From Archangium sp. (GTDB taxonomy: Bacteria > Myxococcota > Myxococcia > Myxococcales > Myxococcaceae), in assembly GCA_030681645.1 (NCBI GenBank), contig JAUXRX010000055.1, positions 1 through 64,000 of the forward strand: 64,000 nucleotides of DNA, given 5' to 3'. The notes beneath the pieces were generated by a model. The model made no database searches, was not told where the DNA came from, and saw only the letters and a list, made by a program, of their open reading frames with translations. Positions 33,012 to 42,045 of this stretch are shown one piece after another. Within the stretch, counting starts at the first letter, position 1, and every line of letters starts with the position of its first letter. A program made the position numbers and the translations under genes.

Positions 33012-34253
33012 ATGAGGACACTCATGCTGCGTCGAGCATACCTGTTGGTGATCCTGGCCGGCTGCGTGGCGCCTCCGGTCGCGCCCACCAGCCCCAGCGA
33101 CGACCCTGCCGACTGGCCGGTGGACGACTCGGTGCGCTGGAAGCCGGTGCTGGGCGAGCCGCGCTTCGTGGTGCCGGCGCGCGGCCTGCCGGTGACGCCG
33201 GTGCTGCCGTCGAACAACAACGCCGGCATCGTGCTGCACCAGGGCCGCCTCTACCTCGGCTGGCGCACGTCCGAGACGCACTTCGCCTCGACCGGAACGC
33301 GGCTGCACGTGATGTCCTCGGCCGACCTCGGCGCGACGTGGACCTTCGAGACCACGGTCTTCATGGAGACCGACCTGCGCGAGCCGCTCTTCCTCTCGCT
33401 GCACGGGCGCCTCTTCTTCTATTGGTTCGAGGCGGGCACGGACCGCTTCTCCTTCGAGCCGAAGCACCAGTGGCGCATCGAGCGGCGCGCCGACGGAAGC
33501 TGGACGGAGCGCGAGCCGTTCGGCGTGGACAAGGAGATCACCTGGGCCCTCCAGGTGCGGAACGGCGAAGCGTGGCGCACCTCGTACCTCGGCAATCACT
33601 ACCGGCTGGGCGAGCCCTCGATGCTCGAGCTCTCCTTCACCCGCTCGGACGACGGGCTGACGTGGAGTCCGCTCTCGGGTGACGGCGTGGTGTACCGGGG
33701 TGGCGTCTCGGAGGCGGCCTTCGAGTTCGCCGACGACGGCACCCTCTGGGCGGTGACGCGCAACGAAGACGGCGACGCGACCGGCTTCGGCTCGCACGTG
33801 TGCAGCGCGCCGCCCGACACCCTCGGCACGTGGACCTGCAACGCGAAGAGCGACCCCGAGCGCTACGACTCGCCGAAGATGCTCAGGCATGGGCGCGAGC
33901 TGTTCCTGGTGGCGCGGCGCGACGTGGGCGGCCCCTTCGACCAGGGCCTCGACACCCTGCCCTTCGCAGACAGGCAGCTGCGCTACCTCGCGGCCTACAG
34001 CGGGCGGGCCAAGCGCACCGCGCTGTACCGGGTGAACCGCGAGCTGCGGAAGGTGGAGTGGGTGTTCGACTTCCCTTCCGCGGGGGACACCTCGTTCCCG
34101 TCGATCGCGCGCCTCGACGCGCACCGCTTCCTCATCTCGAACTACACCTCCCCGCTCGAGGGCGATCTCGAGCGCAGCTGGTGGAACGCGCAGAACGCCC
34201 CCGAGGGCACGAAGCTGTACCTCGTGGAGCTCACCTTCGAACCGGAGCCCTGA
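33012..34253 (+). CDS. Sialidase-like (BNR) beta-propeller lipoprotein
   Basis: A 413-residue protein with signal peptide and lipobox LAGC (Cys18). The rest has the strand pattern and Asp-box-like turns of sialidase-type propellers (SSADLGATWTFE, TRSDDGLTWSPL). Catalytic residues of true sialidases (Arg triad, Tyr/Glu) cannot be assigned with certainty, so it may be a binding rather than a cleaving protein. An ATGAGGACACTC leader gives a good ribosome site. The sigma-54 activator starts one base after its stop codon, so the genes are probably co-transcribed. Confidence 0.72.
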   Translation: MRTLMLRRAYLLVILAGCVAPPVAPTSPSDDPADWPVDDSVRWKPVLGEPRFVVPARGLPVTPVLPSNNNAGIVLHQGRLYLGWRTSETHFASTGTRLHVMSSADLGATWTFETTVFMETDLREPLFLSLHGRLFFYWFEAGTDRFSFEPKHQWRIERRADGSWTEREPFGVDKEITWALQVRNGEAWRTSYLGNHYRLGEPSMLELSFTRSDDGLTWSPLSGDGVVYRGGVSEAAFEFADDGTLWAVTRNEDGDATGFGSHVCSAPPDTLGTWTCNAKSDPERYDSPKMLRHGRELFLVARRDVGGPFDQGLDTLPFADRQLRYLAAYSGRAKRTALYRVNRELRKVEWVFDFPSAGDTSFPSIARLDAHRFLISNYTSPLEGDLERSWWNAQNAPEGTKLYLVELTFEPEP

Positions 34254-34254
34254 C

Positions 34255-35763
34255 GTGACCGACACGGACGCCCAACTTCACGCCGTCGACATGGAATCGG
34301 TGGCGCGCCGCCTGGTCGAGGTCGCCTGCACGCAGACCGGCAGCCGCAACGGGGCCGTCTTCCTCTGGGACGCCAAGGCGAAGGGCCTCACCGTCGACTT
34401 CCACATGGTGGAGGGCGTCATCGTCACCCTGCCCGGCACGGGGTCGGTGCTGCGCCCCCGGCGCGACGGCCGCGCCAACGGCATCGCGGTGTCCTGCTTC
34501 GAGAACGGCGCGCCCTACCTGTGCAACGACACGGAGAAGGACCCGAACTACGCGCGCTACTTCCTCGACGTGGAGTCGGTGCTCGCCGTGCCGATTCCCT
34601 GGCAGGGCAAGCCCATCGGGGTGCTCACGGTGGCCAGCGCGCAGAAGGAGGCCTTCACCTACGCGCACGTGACCGCGCTGGAGGCCGTCGCCGCGGCGTC
34701 AGCCAAGTACCTGCGGCGCGCCTCGCTGGCCCGGCACACCCGCGCGGACGGAAGGCCCTTCGTGATCAAGGGCCTCTCGCCCGCGTGGCACGAGGTGGAA
34801 CGGAAGCTGGAGCAGGTCTCGGGCACCGACGTGCCCGTGCTCGTCACGGGCGAGAGCGGCACCGGCAAGGACCTCGTCTCGAAGGCGATTCACTTCAACA
34901 GCAAGCGCGCCAGCAAGCCCTTCGTCACCGTGAACTGCGCGGCGATCCCCGAGACGATGCTCGAGAGCGTGCTCTTCGGGCACGTGAAGGGCGCGTTCAC
35001 CGGCGCCTCGTTCGACAAGATCGGCGAGTTCCAGAAGGCCGACGGCGGCACGCTCTTCCTCGACGAGCTCGGTGAGCTGCCGCTGATGCTGCAGGCGAAG
35101 GTGCTGCGCGCCATCGAGCAGGGCGAGGTGTCACCTCTGGGCAGCAACGCCGCGCCCGGCCGGGTCGACGTGCGCTTCATCTGCGCCACCAACCGCGATC
35201 TCCCTGAGATGGTGAAGCAGGGCCGCTTTCGCGACGACCTCTTCTTCCGCGTGGGCGTCATCACCGTCGAGCTGCCCGCGCTGCGCACGTACAAGGACAA
35301 CCTGCCCATCCTCGCGCAGGTGTTCCTGCAGCAGGCGGCGCAGAAGCACGGGCGCAAGGTCTCGCAGCTCAGCCGCGAGGCGATGGCGGTGCTCCAGGCG
35401 TGGGACTTTCCCGGCAACGTGCGCGAGCTGAAGAACTCGCTCGAGCACGCGGTGGTGATGGCGCGCACCGACACGGTGCAGCCGGACGATCTCCCCAAGG
35501 CGATGCGCACCGGCCCCTCGACTTCGCTCGGGGTGAACGGGGGGCCGCCTGCGGCTGCAGCGGCAGGCCCTGCGCCGAAGACCCTCGCCGAGCTGAGGGA
35601 AGCGTGGCTCGCGCCGCTCGAGCGCCGCTACCTCGCCGAGCTGCTCGACGCCAACGACGGCAAGGTCGACGCGGCGGCGAAGCGGGCGGGCATCAACCGC
35701 GTCACCATGTACCGGCTGATGCAGAAACACGGCCTGACCGTGCAGCGTCGCGTGCGGGCGTGA
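34255..35763 (+). CDS. Sigma-54-dependent Fis-family activator with GAF domain
   Basis: A 502-residue enhancer-binding protein. A GAF sensor spans about 10-155. The AAA+ core has Walker A GESGTGKD at 199-206, the sigma-54 contact loop GAFTGA at 246-251 and Walker B near 264-271. A Fis-type HTH ends the protein (about 465-495). There is no receiver, so it senses a small molecule through GAF. Residues about 421-429, in the linker before the HTH, are encoded by a dispersed repeat. Start GTG at 34255. It is the only sigma-54 activator in the window, and sigma-54-type promoters are seen at pilA and perhaps at 32979. Confidence 0.93.
   Translation: MTDTDAQLHAVDMESVARRLVEVACTQTGSRNGAVFLWDAKAKGLTVDFHMVEGVIVTLPGTGSVLRPRRDGRANGIAVSCFENGAPYLCNDTEKDPNYARYFLDVESVLAVPIPWQGKPIGVLTVASAQKEAFTYAHVTALEAVAAASAKYLRRASLARHTRADGRPFVIKGLSPAWHEVERKLEQVSGTDVPVLVTGESGTGKDLVSKAIHFNSKRASKPFVTVNCAAIPETMLESVLFGHVKGAFTGASFDKIGEFQKADGGTLFLDELGELPLMLQAKVLRAIEQGEVSPLGSNAAPGRVDVRFICATNRDLPEMVKQGRFRDDLFFRVGVITVELPALRTYKDNLPILAQVFLQQAAQKHGRKVSQLSREAMAVLQAWDFPGNVRELKNSLEHAVVMARTDTVQPDDLPKAMRTGPSTSLGVNGGPPAAAAAGPAPKTLAELREAWLAPLERRYLAELLDANDGKVDAAAKRAGINRVTMYRLMQKHGLTVQRRVRA
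35515..35540. repeat. Dispersed PERSRG-type repeat, copy 4, inside a coding region
   Basis: CCCTCGACTTCGCTCGGGG with GTGAACGG, read in frame as PSTSLGVNG between the AAA+ and HTH domains of the sigma-54 activator. Inserted in a flexible linker, so it does not break the protein. Confidence 0.85.
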
Positions 35764-36563
35764 AGAAGAGACTGCCCCGGCGAACACGGGTGCTGCTGGT
35801 GCTCACCGTTGGGCTGGCCCTCGTGGTCGGCGTCGCCATCGCGAGGCTTCCAGCGACGGAGCCCAGGGAGCCCAGTCGGGTCCCTGCGTCCGAGTTGTGG
35901 GCCTGCGTGGGCCCCCTGCTGCTGCTGTTCGGGTGGCAGGCCTTCCTGGACCGCCGAAAACTTCGCTGGAAGAGACTCCTCAGGCAGGGGCACGAGGCTC
36001 GCAACGCGGAGCGGATGGCGCGAGCGCTCGAGCTGTACCTGGAAGCAGGCGAGCGTGCCCCGCAGCAGCCACAAAACCGACTCTGCGTCGGCGCCACCCG
36101 GCTGTACCTCTGGCAACTCGCAGCGGCGCGCCGCGACCTCGAGCTCAGCCTCACGCTGCGACCCCTCGGGCAGGATGAGGACGCGCCCTTGCGCGCCGTC
36201 GCAATGCCGATGCTGGCCTTGCTCGATGGGCTGGACGGACGCGTCGGCCGCGCGCGTGAACGACTCGACACGCTCGACCCGGGCGCCGACTCGAGCCTCG
36301 TGGCGCTCGCAGAGGCCGTCATCGCCTGCAGGGAGCAGCGCTGGGTGGACGCCGGGGCATTCGCGCGCGACCCCGAGGTGCTTGCGCTGGGGAGCACCAT
36401 CGGTGCGCTCGCACGCACCCTCGACAGCTGGAGCCTCGCCGAGCAGGGCGGCCCGCTCCAGCTCGTCGATCAGGTCGCGCTCTTCTCCGAGGCGAGCCCC
36501 GATGAACTCCGCGCCGCCTGGCCCGAGCTCTTCGCCTTCCTCGACCGTGCACCGAAATCCTGA
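35760..36563 (+). CDS. Membrane protein with TPR-like repeats
   Basis: A 267-residue protein with two hydrophobic segments (about 11-29 and 45-62) and a helical C-terminal part (about 70-267) of TPR character (ALELYLEAGERAP, AAARRDLELSLTLRP). The GTG start overlaps the stop of the sigma-54 activator, so the two are translationally coupled. It may relay a membrane signal to the activator or be a target; there is no direct evidence. Confidence 0.68.
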   Translation: MKKRLPRRTRVLLVLTVGLALVVGVAIARLPATEPREPSRVPASELWACVGPLLLLFGWQAFLDRRKLRWKRLLRQGHEARNAERMARALELYLEAGERAPQQPQNRLCVGATRLYLWQLAAARRDLELSLTLRPLGQDEDAPLRAVAMPMLALLDGLDGRVGRARERLDTLDPGADSSLVALAEAVIACREQRWVDAGAFARDPEVLALGSTIGALARTLDSWSLAEQGGPLQLVDQVALFSEASPDELRAAWPELFAFLDRAPKS

Positions 36564-36663
36564 AGAGGCGGTAATCGAGACAGCGGCTTGATCATTGCGG
36601 CCCGGCCCCTTGCGCACGTGGGTCGAGGCCGGCGGCGAGCTGGCCGCGCTCGGCTCAGCCCGC

Positions 36664-37845
36664 TCAGTCCTGCGCCAACTGCAGCCCCGGCCGCGCTGCG
36701 CGCAGCTTCTCGACCTTCGCGCCCTTCGGCACCCGCAGCGACCGCAGCTTCGGCAAACCTTCGAGTGCGGTGACGTCGACGACCGCGGTGTGGCTGAGGG
36801 TGAGTTCTTCGAGCTTGGTCATCGCGGCGAGCGGGGTGAGGTCGCTCAGCGCCGTGTTCCAGTCGAGCTCGAGCTTCACCAGCCCGGTGGCGTTCGCGAG
36901 CGGGGCCAGGGTGGTGACGGCGCACCCGGAGAGCTTCACCCGCTCGAGCTGCTTGAGGGGCGCCAGCAGCTTCACCGGGCAGCCCTCGGGCAACGGGGTG
37001 CTGAACATGAACTTCGCGCCCGGCGGCGGACCGGGGCGCTTCGGATCGGCGCGCAGCGGGAGCTGCACCACCTTGAGCGAGGTGAGCTTCGAGATGCCCT
37101 CGGGGTGAACCAGCTCGGCGCCAGCGAGCTCGAGGGTGGTGAGCGTGCTGGCCGACTGCTCGAGGCCCTCGAGCTCGAAGCGGTGGCGACCGTACGTGCG
37201 CAGCGAGAGCGTCTCGAGCTTCCCTCCCTTCGCCAGCGCCCCCACGTCTGCGTCGCCGCCGAGCTGCCCTTCCCACCTGAGCGACCGCAGCGTGGGCAGC
37301 GCGAAGACCGAGAGATCCACCAGCGGCACCTGCAGGACGGTGATGCGCTCGAGCGCGGTCTCGAGCAGCGGCCGGAGGTCGACCGCCGTGCCGTCACCTT
37401 CGAGCCTGAGCTGGCGCAGCCGCTTGCTCGCGCGGAGGCCGCCCAGCGGCGTCTTCGGCTTGATGATGATGAGCCGCGTCTCGAGGTCCATGCGGCGCTC
37501 GAGGGCCACGATGGTGGCCGCGTCGAGGGCCGCGGGCGTGCAGGCGGCCTCGCCGCACCGGGTGAGGGGATCGATCGCGGGCAGCCCGGACACCAGGGCC
37601 GAGAGTGGGCAGGCGTCGAGGGCCACCACCTTGCGCTGCTGCTCGAGGAAGGGCCCCACGTCCGCGGCCGGCAGGGTGCGCAGGCGGTGAACGATGAACT
37701 TCGCGTCGTTCGTGGTGAGGGTGGGGCGGAGGAACTCGAGCTGCGCATGGAGCTCCTCGCGCGAGCCCGGCGTGAGCGCGCAGAGCGTCTTGACCTCGTC
37801 GGCTCCGCTCGCGGTGAGCAGCGAGAGGAGCAGTGTGGTGAGCAT
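36664..37845 (-). CDS. Exported leucine-rich-repeat protein
   Basis: A 393-residue protein with a short signal peptide (1-15). From about residue 140 it holds LRR units of the bacterial type (LRQLRLEGDGT, LETLSLRTYG, LTTLELAGAELVHP, LVKLELDWNTALSDLTPLAAM, LEELTLSHTAVVDVTALEGLP). LRRs serve protein binding. The N-terminal 130 residues contain four Cys and no known domain. The M16 peptidase ends 30 bp upstream, so this gene is probably its downstream operon partner. Confidence 0.8.
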   Translation of the reverse strand: MLTTLLLSLLTASGADEVKTLCALTPGSREELHAQLEFLRPTLTTNDAKFIVHRLRTLPAADVGPFLEQQRKVVALDACPLSALVSGLPAIDPLTRCGEAACTPAALDAATIVALERRMDLETRLIIIKPKTPLGGLRASKRLRQLRLEGDGTAVDLRPLLETALERITVLQVPLVDLSVFALPTLRSLRWEGQLGGDADVGALAKGGKLETLSLRTYGRHRFELEGLEQSASTLTTLELAGAELVHPEGISKLTSLKVVQLPLRADPKRPGPPPGAKFMFSTPLPEGCPVKLLAPLKQLERVKLSGCAVTTLAPLANATGLVKLELDWNTALSDLTPLAAMTKLEELTLSHTAVVDVTALEGLPKLRSLRVPKGAKVEKLRAARPGLQLAQD

Positions 37846-37875
37846 CCTGGTTTGCCTCTCCCCGAGATGGGTCGC

Positions 37876-40569
37876 CTACTTCGGCGCCACCACCAGCTTG
37901 AAGTCGCCGGCCTTCACCACCACCAGCTTCTTCGGGTCGACGAACTTCTTCACCGCGTCGGACAGCTGCTCGGGGGTGAGCGCCTTGAACTTCGCGTCGA
38001 GCGCCTCTTCCCACGCCATGGTGCGGCCGAGGCGCTCGTTGTTCACCAGCAGCTGCACCAGCTGGCCGTCTTCCGCGCGGCCCTGGGCGCGCTGGTTGAG
38101 CAACTCCGAGCGCGCCTCCTCGAGATCCTGCTTCGAGATGGTCGGCCAGCGCTCGAGCTCGACCTGCAGCGCCTTCTCCACCGCGCCCAGGTTCTGGGGC
38201 GCATAGATGATGCCGGTCTGCAGCTCGCTGCGGTCGGTCTCCTGGCCCGCGCTCAGCGAGCCGTAGGCGCCGTACGAGAGGCCCTTCTCTTCGCGCAACG
38301 ACACGAACAGCCGCGACGACGCACCGCCGCCGAGCATCGAGGTCGCCAGCGCCAGCGCCGGGAACTCGGGCGCCGTGTCGGTCAGCTTGAGGGTGGTGCC
38401 CGCGCCGAGCCACGCGTTCTGCTTGTCGGGGGTCGCCAGGGTCACCGCGTTGGCGGCCACCGGGGCGAAGTCGTCCTTCACCAGCACGAAGGGCTCCTTC
38501 GCGGTCCACGAGCCGAACATCGCGGTGAGCGTCTTCTCGACGTCCTTGTCGTCGAAGTCGCCCACCACCGCGATCGACGCGCTCTGCGCGCCGTAGAACT
38601 TCGCGTGGAACGCCTTCGCCTGCTCCACCGTGACCGCCTTCGTCGAGGCGATGCGCTCGGGGAAGCTGGGCACGTAGAGCGGGTGGTCCTTCGGGTACGG
38701 CGTGAGCGCGCGCGCGAGCTCGGTGGGCCCCAGCGCGGTGGGCTCGTCCTTGAAGCGCTCGAAGCGCGAGAGCCGCTCGCCCCGCGCCACCTCGAACTCC
38801 TTGCCGTCGAAGGCGGGGTCCTTGAGCACGTCGTTGAGCAGCGCGAGCACCTCGGCCAGCTGCGGCCGCTTCGCCTCGACGTTGACCAGCACGTTCTGCC
38901 CGTCGGCGTGCACGTCGAGCTGCGCGCGCAGGCGCTCGAGCGCGCTGCGGAAGTCCTTGTACGAGAGCTTCTTCGTGCCGCGGTTGAGCGCGTTGGCCGT
39001 CATCAGCGCGACGGGCATCTGCCCGCTCAACGACTGCGCGCTGCCCAGCCTCAGCTCGAGCGCCAGCTTCACCGTCTCGGCGCGCGTCTTCTTGGGCAGC
39101 ATCACCAGCTTCGCCCCGTTGGGCAGGGTGACGCGGCGGCTGCGCGCGTCGATGTTCTTCGGGCTCGAGTCGAACGCCTCGCCCTTCGCCACCGCTTCCC
39201 CACCCCGGTAGCCCTCGACCAGCGAGGCCACGTCAGGCGGGAGCGGGATCTCGGCGCGCTCCGGCTTCTCGGTGGGCACGTACTCGCCCAGGGTGCGGTT
39301 CTGCGGCTTGAAGTAGCGGCTCCACACGCGCACGAGATCGTCGGTGGTGACCTTCTTCATCCGATCGCGCTGCACGTAGAGCATGCGCCAGTCACCGACC
39401 GCCGCCCATTCCGAGAGGAAGAGCCCGACCCGCTCGGACGAGGTGAGCGTCTGTTCCATCTGGGAAATCCACCCGGTGGCCGAGCGCTCCAGCTCGGCTG
39501 GGCCGATGGGCTTGCTCGTCTCCATGGTGGCGAGCAGCGCCTCGCGCGCGGCGGCCACGTTCTCACCCGGCTTGAGCACCACGTCGCAGGAGAAGAGGCC
39601 CGGTTCCTTGAGGTCGTCGAGATCGCAGCGGGCGAGCGCGGCCTTCTTGCCGTCGACCAGCGCCTGGTGCAGCCGGCCCTGCGGCTCGTCGCCCAGCACG
39701 CCCTGCAGCACCATCAGCGCGGGGTAGTCGGGGTCGGTCGAGCCGGGAATGCGCCAGGCCACGCCCAGCGCGGGCACGCCGCCCACGCGCCGCACCGTGA
39801 CCGCGCGCTCGCCGTCCTGCACGGGCTCACGGGTGAAGGTGGTAGGCAGCACGCGCGCCGGCTTCGGGATCTTCCCGAAGCTGTCGGCGATGGCCTTGAA
39901 CGCCTTGCCCTCGTCGAAGCGCCCCGCCACCACCAGCACCGCGTTGTCGGGCTGGTAGTAGCGCTTGTAGAAGGCCTTCAAGTTGTCGATGGGCACCAGC
40001 TCGATGTCGGCCTTGATGCCGATCACCGAGCGGCCGTAGTTGTGCCAGGGCAGCGCGGCGGCGCGCACGCGATCTCGCAGCACGCGCGGCGCGTTGTTCT
40101 CGGACATCTCGAACTCGTTGCGCACCACCGTCATCTCGGTGTCGAGATCCTTCTTCGCCACGAAGCTGTTCATCAGCCGGTCCGCCTCGAAGCGGATGGT
40201 GAAGTCGAGGTTGGCGTCGCTGGCGGTGAGCGTCTCGAAGTAGTTGGTGCGGTCTTCCCGGGTGGTGCCGTTCCAGTTCGCGCCGCGGGCGCCCATTTCC
40301 TTCTTCGGGTCTTTGAACTTCGTCGAGCCCTTGAAGAGCATGTGCTCGAGCAGGTGGGCCATGCCCTTCTCGCCGTAGCCCTCGTGGCGGCTGCCCACGA
40401 GCACGGTGAGGTTGACGGTGAGGTTCGACACCGACTCGTCGGGCACGAAGAGCACGCGCAGCCCGTTGGGCAGCCGGTACTCGGTGACGCCCTCCACGCT
40501 GGCGACCTGCGTGAAGGGTTTAGGAGCGGCGGCGGCGAGCGTCGAGGCGAAGAGGAGGCTGAGGATCAT
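37876..40569 (-). CDS. Exported M16 (pitrilysin-family) zinc peptidase, two M16 modules
   Basis: An 897-residue protein with a signal peptide (1-15). The inverted zinc motif HXXEH is HLLEH at residues 72-76, with the downstream Glu region around VRNEFEMSE. A second, non-catalytic M16 half covers about residues 460-897 (for example LGGGASSRLFVSLREEKGLSYGAYGS split over two strands). This is the usual two-module layout of periplasmic M16B/pitrilysin-like peptidases that degrade peptides or leaders. ATG at 40569 starts the signal peptide. The lipoprotein gene upstream ends 13 bp away. Confidence 0.93.
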   Translation of the reverse strand: MILSLLFASTLAAAAPKPFTQVASVEGVTEYRLPNGLRVLFVPDESVSNLTVNLTVLVGSRHEGYGEKGMAHLLEHMLFKGSTKFKDPKKEMGARGANWNGTTREDRTNYFETLTASDANLDFTIRFEADRLMNSFVAKKDLDTEMTVVRNEFEMSENNAPRVLRDRVRAAALPWHNYGRSVIGIKADIELVPIDNLKAFYKRYYQPDNAVLVVAGRFDEGKAFKAIADSFGKIPKPARVLPTTFTREPVQDGERAVTVRRVGGVPALGVAWRIPGSTDPDYPALMVLQGVLGDEPQGRLHQALVDGKKAALARCDLDDLKEPGLFSCDVVLKPGENVAAAREALLATMETSKPIGPAELERSATGWISQMEQTLTSSERVGLFLSEWAAVGDWRMLYVQRDRMKKVTTDDLVRVWSRYFKPQNRTLGEYVPTEKPERAEIPLPPDVASLVEGYRGGEAVAKGEAFDSSPKNIDARSRRVTLPNGAKLVMLPKKTRAETVKLALELRLGSAQSLSGQMPVALMTANALNRGTKKLSYKDFRSALERLRAQLDVHADGQNVLVNVEAKRPQLAEVLALLNDVLKDPAFDGKEFEVARGERLSRFERFKDEPTALGPTELARALTPYPKDHPLYVPSFPERIASTKAVTVEQAKAFHAKFYGAQSASIAVVGDFDDKDVEKTLTAMFGSWTAKEPFVLVKDDFAPVAANAVTLATPDKQNAWLGAGTTLKLTDTAPEFPALALATSMLGGGASSRLFVSLREEKGLSYGAYGSLSAGQETDRSELQTGIIYAPQNLGAVEKALQVELERWPTISKQDLEEARSELLNQRAQGRAEDGQLVQLLVNNERLGRTMAWEEALDAKFKALTPEQLSDAVKKFVDPKKLVVVKAGDFKLVVAPK

Positions 40570-40582
40570 GGGGAGCCTCGGG

Positions 40583-41419
40583 TTACGGCGTCGGCGCGGG
40601 CGGAGGCGGCATGATCGGCGCGGGCGCGGGCTCGGGCGGCAGCGGCGCGTTCGCCGGTGCGGGAGGCGGCGGAGGGGTAGGCAGCGCTTCCGGCGGGTCG
40701 TACGCGTTGGACGTACCGAAGAGGAAGGCGACGCCCGCCTGGAAGATGAGGCCGCCCGCGCCGACGGCGGTGGCGCTGCTGGTGCCGACGGTGCCGGTGG
40801 CGACCACGGGCACGCCGATGGAGACCTCAGGGAGGATGCGGAGGTTGGGCCCGGCCTTGATGGCGAAGCCGACGGAGCCGCCGGCGTAGATGATGTTGAT
40901 GCCGGCCGAGCTGGCCGAGGAGCCGGTGCCGCTCGTGCCGGCGAACACGAGCTGATCGATGAAGCGCGGCCCGAGCACCAGCTCGTGCCCGCCGAAGTCG
41001 ATGCCGATGAGCAGCGGCAGGTGGAAGGTGAGCGTACCGACAAAGGCGCTCCCGAGCCCGAAGCCGACGTAGGTGACGCCGGGGTTGAGCGAGAGGTTGA
41101 TGCCGGTGTCCATCGTGGGCGAGCGGAGGAAGCCGATCTTCCCCTCGAGGCCGACGCCGCTGAGGCCGAGGCGCGCGCCGAGCTCGAAGCGGTCCGTCAC
41201 GCCGACGCGAATGCCGCCTTCCAGCAGCGGGTAACCCACCCCGGTCGCGCCCGCGATGGTCCCGGTGACGGCGACCACGCCGCCCCCTTCCGGAGCGACC
41301 CAGCCCTGTACCGCACCCTGGTTCAGCGTGCGCGCCAGGCCCATGGTGGAAACCGAGGCACAGCCAGAAAGCAGCGTACCCATCACGACCATCGACAACC
41401 CCAGCAGCCGGCTCGTCAT
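40583..41419 (-). CDS. Lipoprotein with barrel-like region and Pro-rich C-terminus
   Basis: A 278-residue protein with lipobox LSGC (Cys20). Residues about 50-235 are Gly-rich alternating strands (ELGARLGLSGVGLEGKIGFL, YVGFGLGSAFVG) typical of a small outer-membrane barrel-like fold. The last 40 residues are Pro/Ala-rich (PTPPPPPAPANAPLPPEPAP). It has an AAGGGAG site. It is directly upstream of the M16 peptidase with 13 bp between, so likely the same operon. Function unknown. Confidence 0.75.
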   Translation of the reverse strand: MTSRLLGLSMVVMGTLLSGCASVSTMGLARTLNQGAVQGWVAPEGGGVVAVTGTIAGATGVGYPLLEGGIRVGVTDRFELGARLGLSGVGLEGKIGFLRSPTMDTGINLSLNPGVTYVGFGLGSAFVGTLTFHLPLLIGIDFGGHELVLGPRFIDQLVFAGTSGTGSSASSAGINIIYAGGSVGFAIKAGPNLRILPEVSIGVPVVATGTVGTSSATAVGAGGLIFQAGVAFLFGTSNAYDPPEALPTPPPPPAPANAPLPPEPAPAPIMPPPPAPTP

Positions 41420-41482
41420 CTCGTCTCCCTTGGTGGAAGCGCGAGAACATAGAGCCAGCCGCCTTCAGCCCAAGGAGTTTGT

Positions 41483-41962
41483 TCAGCCCTGCTGGTTGCG
41501 AGCGACCTCGCCCGCGGCGGTGGCGTCGGTCTCGATGCGCTGGGCGGCTTCCATGTCGACCTGCTTGAGGAGGTCCCATTCCATCTGCCAGTCGCGCGCC
41601 ATGCTGGTGCTGCCCTGCTGGGTCTTCGCGGCGCGGGTGGCCGAGACCTGGCAGCTCCCGGCGGAAGGCGCGCTGCCCTGGAAGAGGTAGCGGCTGCTGT
41701 TCATGCTGTTGCCGTTCTGGGTGATCTTCCACTCGGTCTCGAGGGTGAGGCCGGCGGCGGCGTCGGCGCTCTTCACCTGGAAGTCGCGGGCGAACAGCAT
41801 GGTGCGGGCGGCGCCCCAGATGTCGTTGCAGGGGCGCTGGTACGTGTGCGCCATCACCGCGTTCTGAATGAACTTGGTGCGGGCGGCCGCGGCGCGCATG
41901 CCGGCGCAGCCGGTGGAAGAGAGAGCGAGGACGGCGAGCGAGAGCGAAAGGAGCTTCTTCAT
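41483..41962 (-). CDS. Small lipoprotein of unknown function
   Basis: A 159-residue protein with a clear signal peptide and lipobox SSTGC (Cys19). The mature part has two further cysteines (RPCNDIW, GSCQVSA) and an alpha/beta pattern. I do not recognise the family. It lies between the caspase-like gene and the barrel-like lipoprotein, all on the minus strand with gaps of 60-85 bp. Confidence 0.72.
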   Translation of the reverse strand: MKKLLSLSLAVLALSSTGCAGMRAAAARTKFIQNAVMAHTYQRPCNDIWGAARTMLFARDFQVKSADAAAGLTLETEWKITQNGNSMNSSRYLFQGSAPSAGSCQVSATRAAKTQQGSTSMARDWQMEWDLLKQVDMEAAQRIETDATAAGEVARNQQG

Positions 41963-42045
41963 GGTGGACCCCTGGTTGAATGCACCGGCCGTCATGGCCG
42001 GCGGTGCACATCAGTCGTTCGAGGTCGAAATCGTGGGTAGTGGGA

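Noticed and set aside
36595..40614. 1339-codon open frame on the plus strand
   Set aside because: It mirrors the LRR and M16 genes; low-complexity Arg/His/Leu/Glu composition and no domain.
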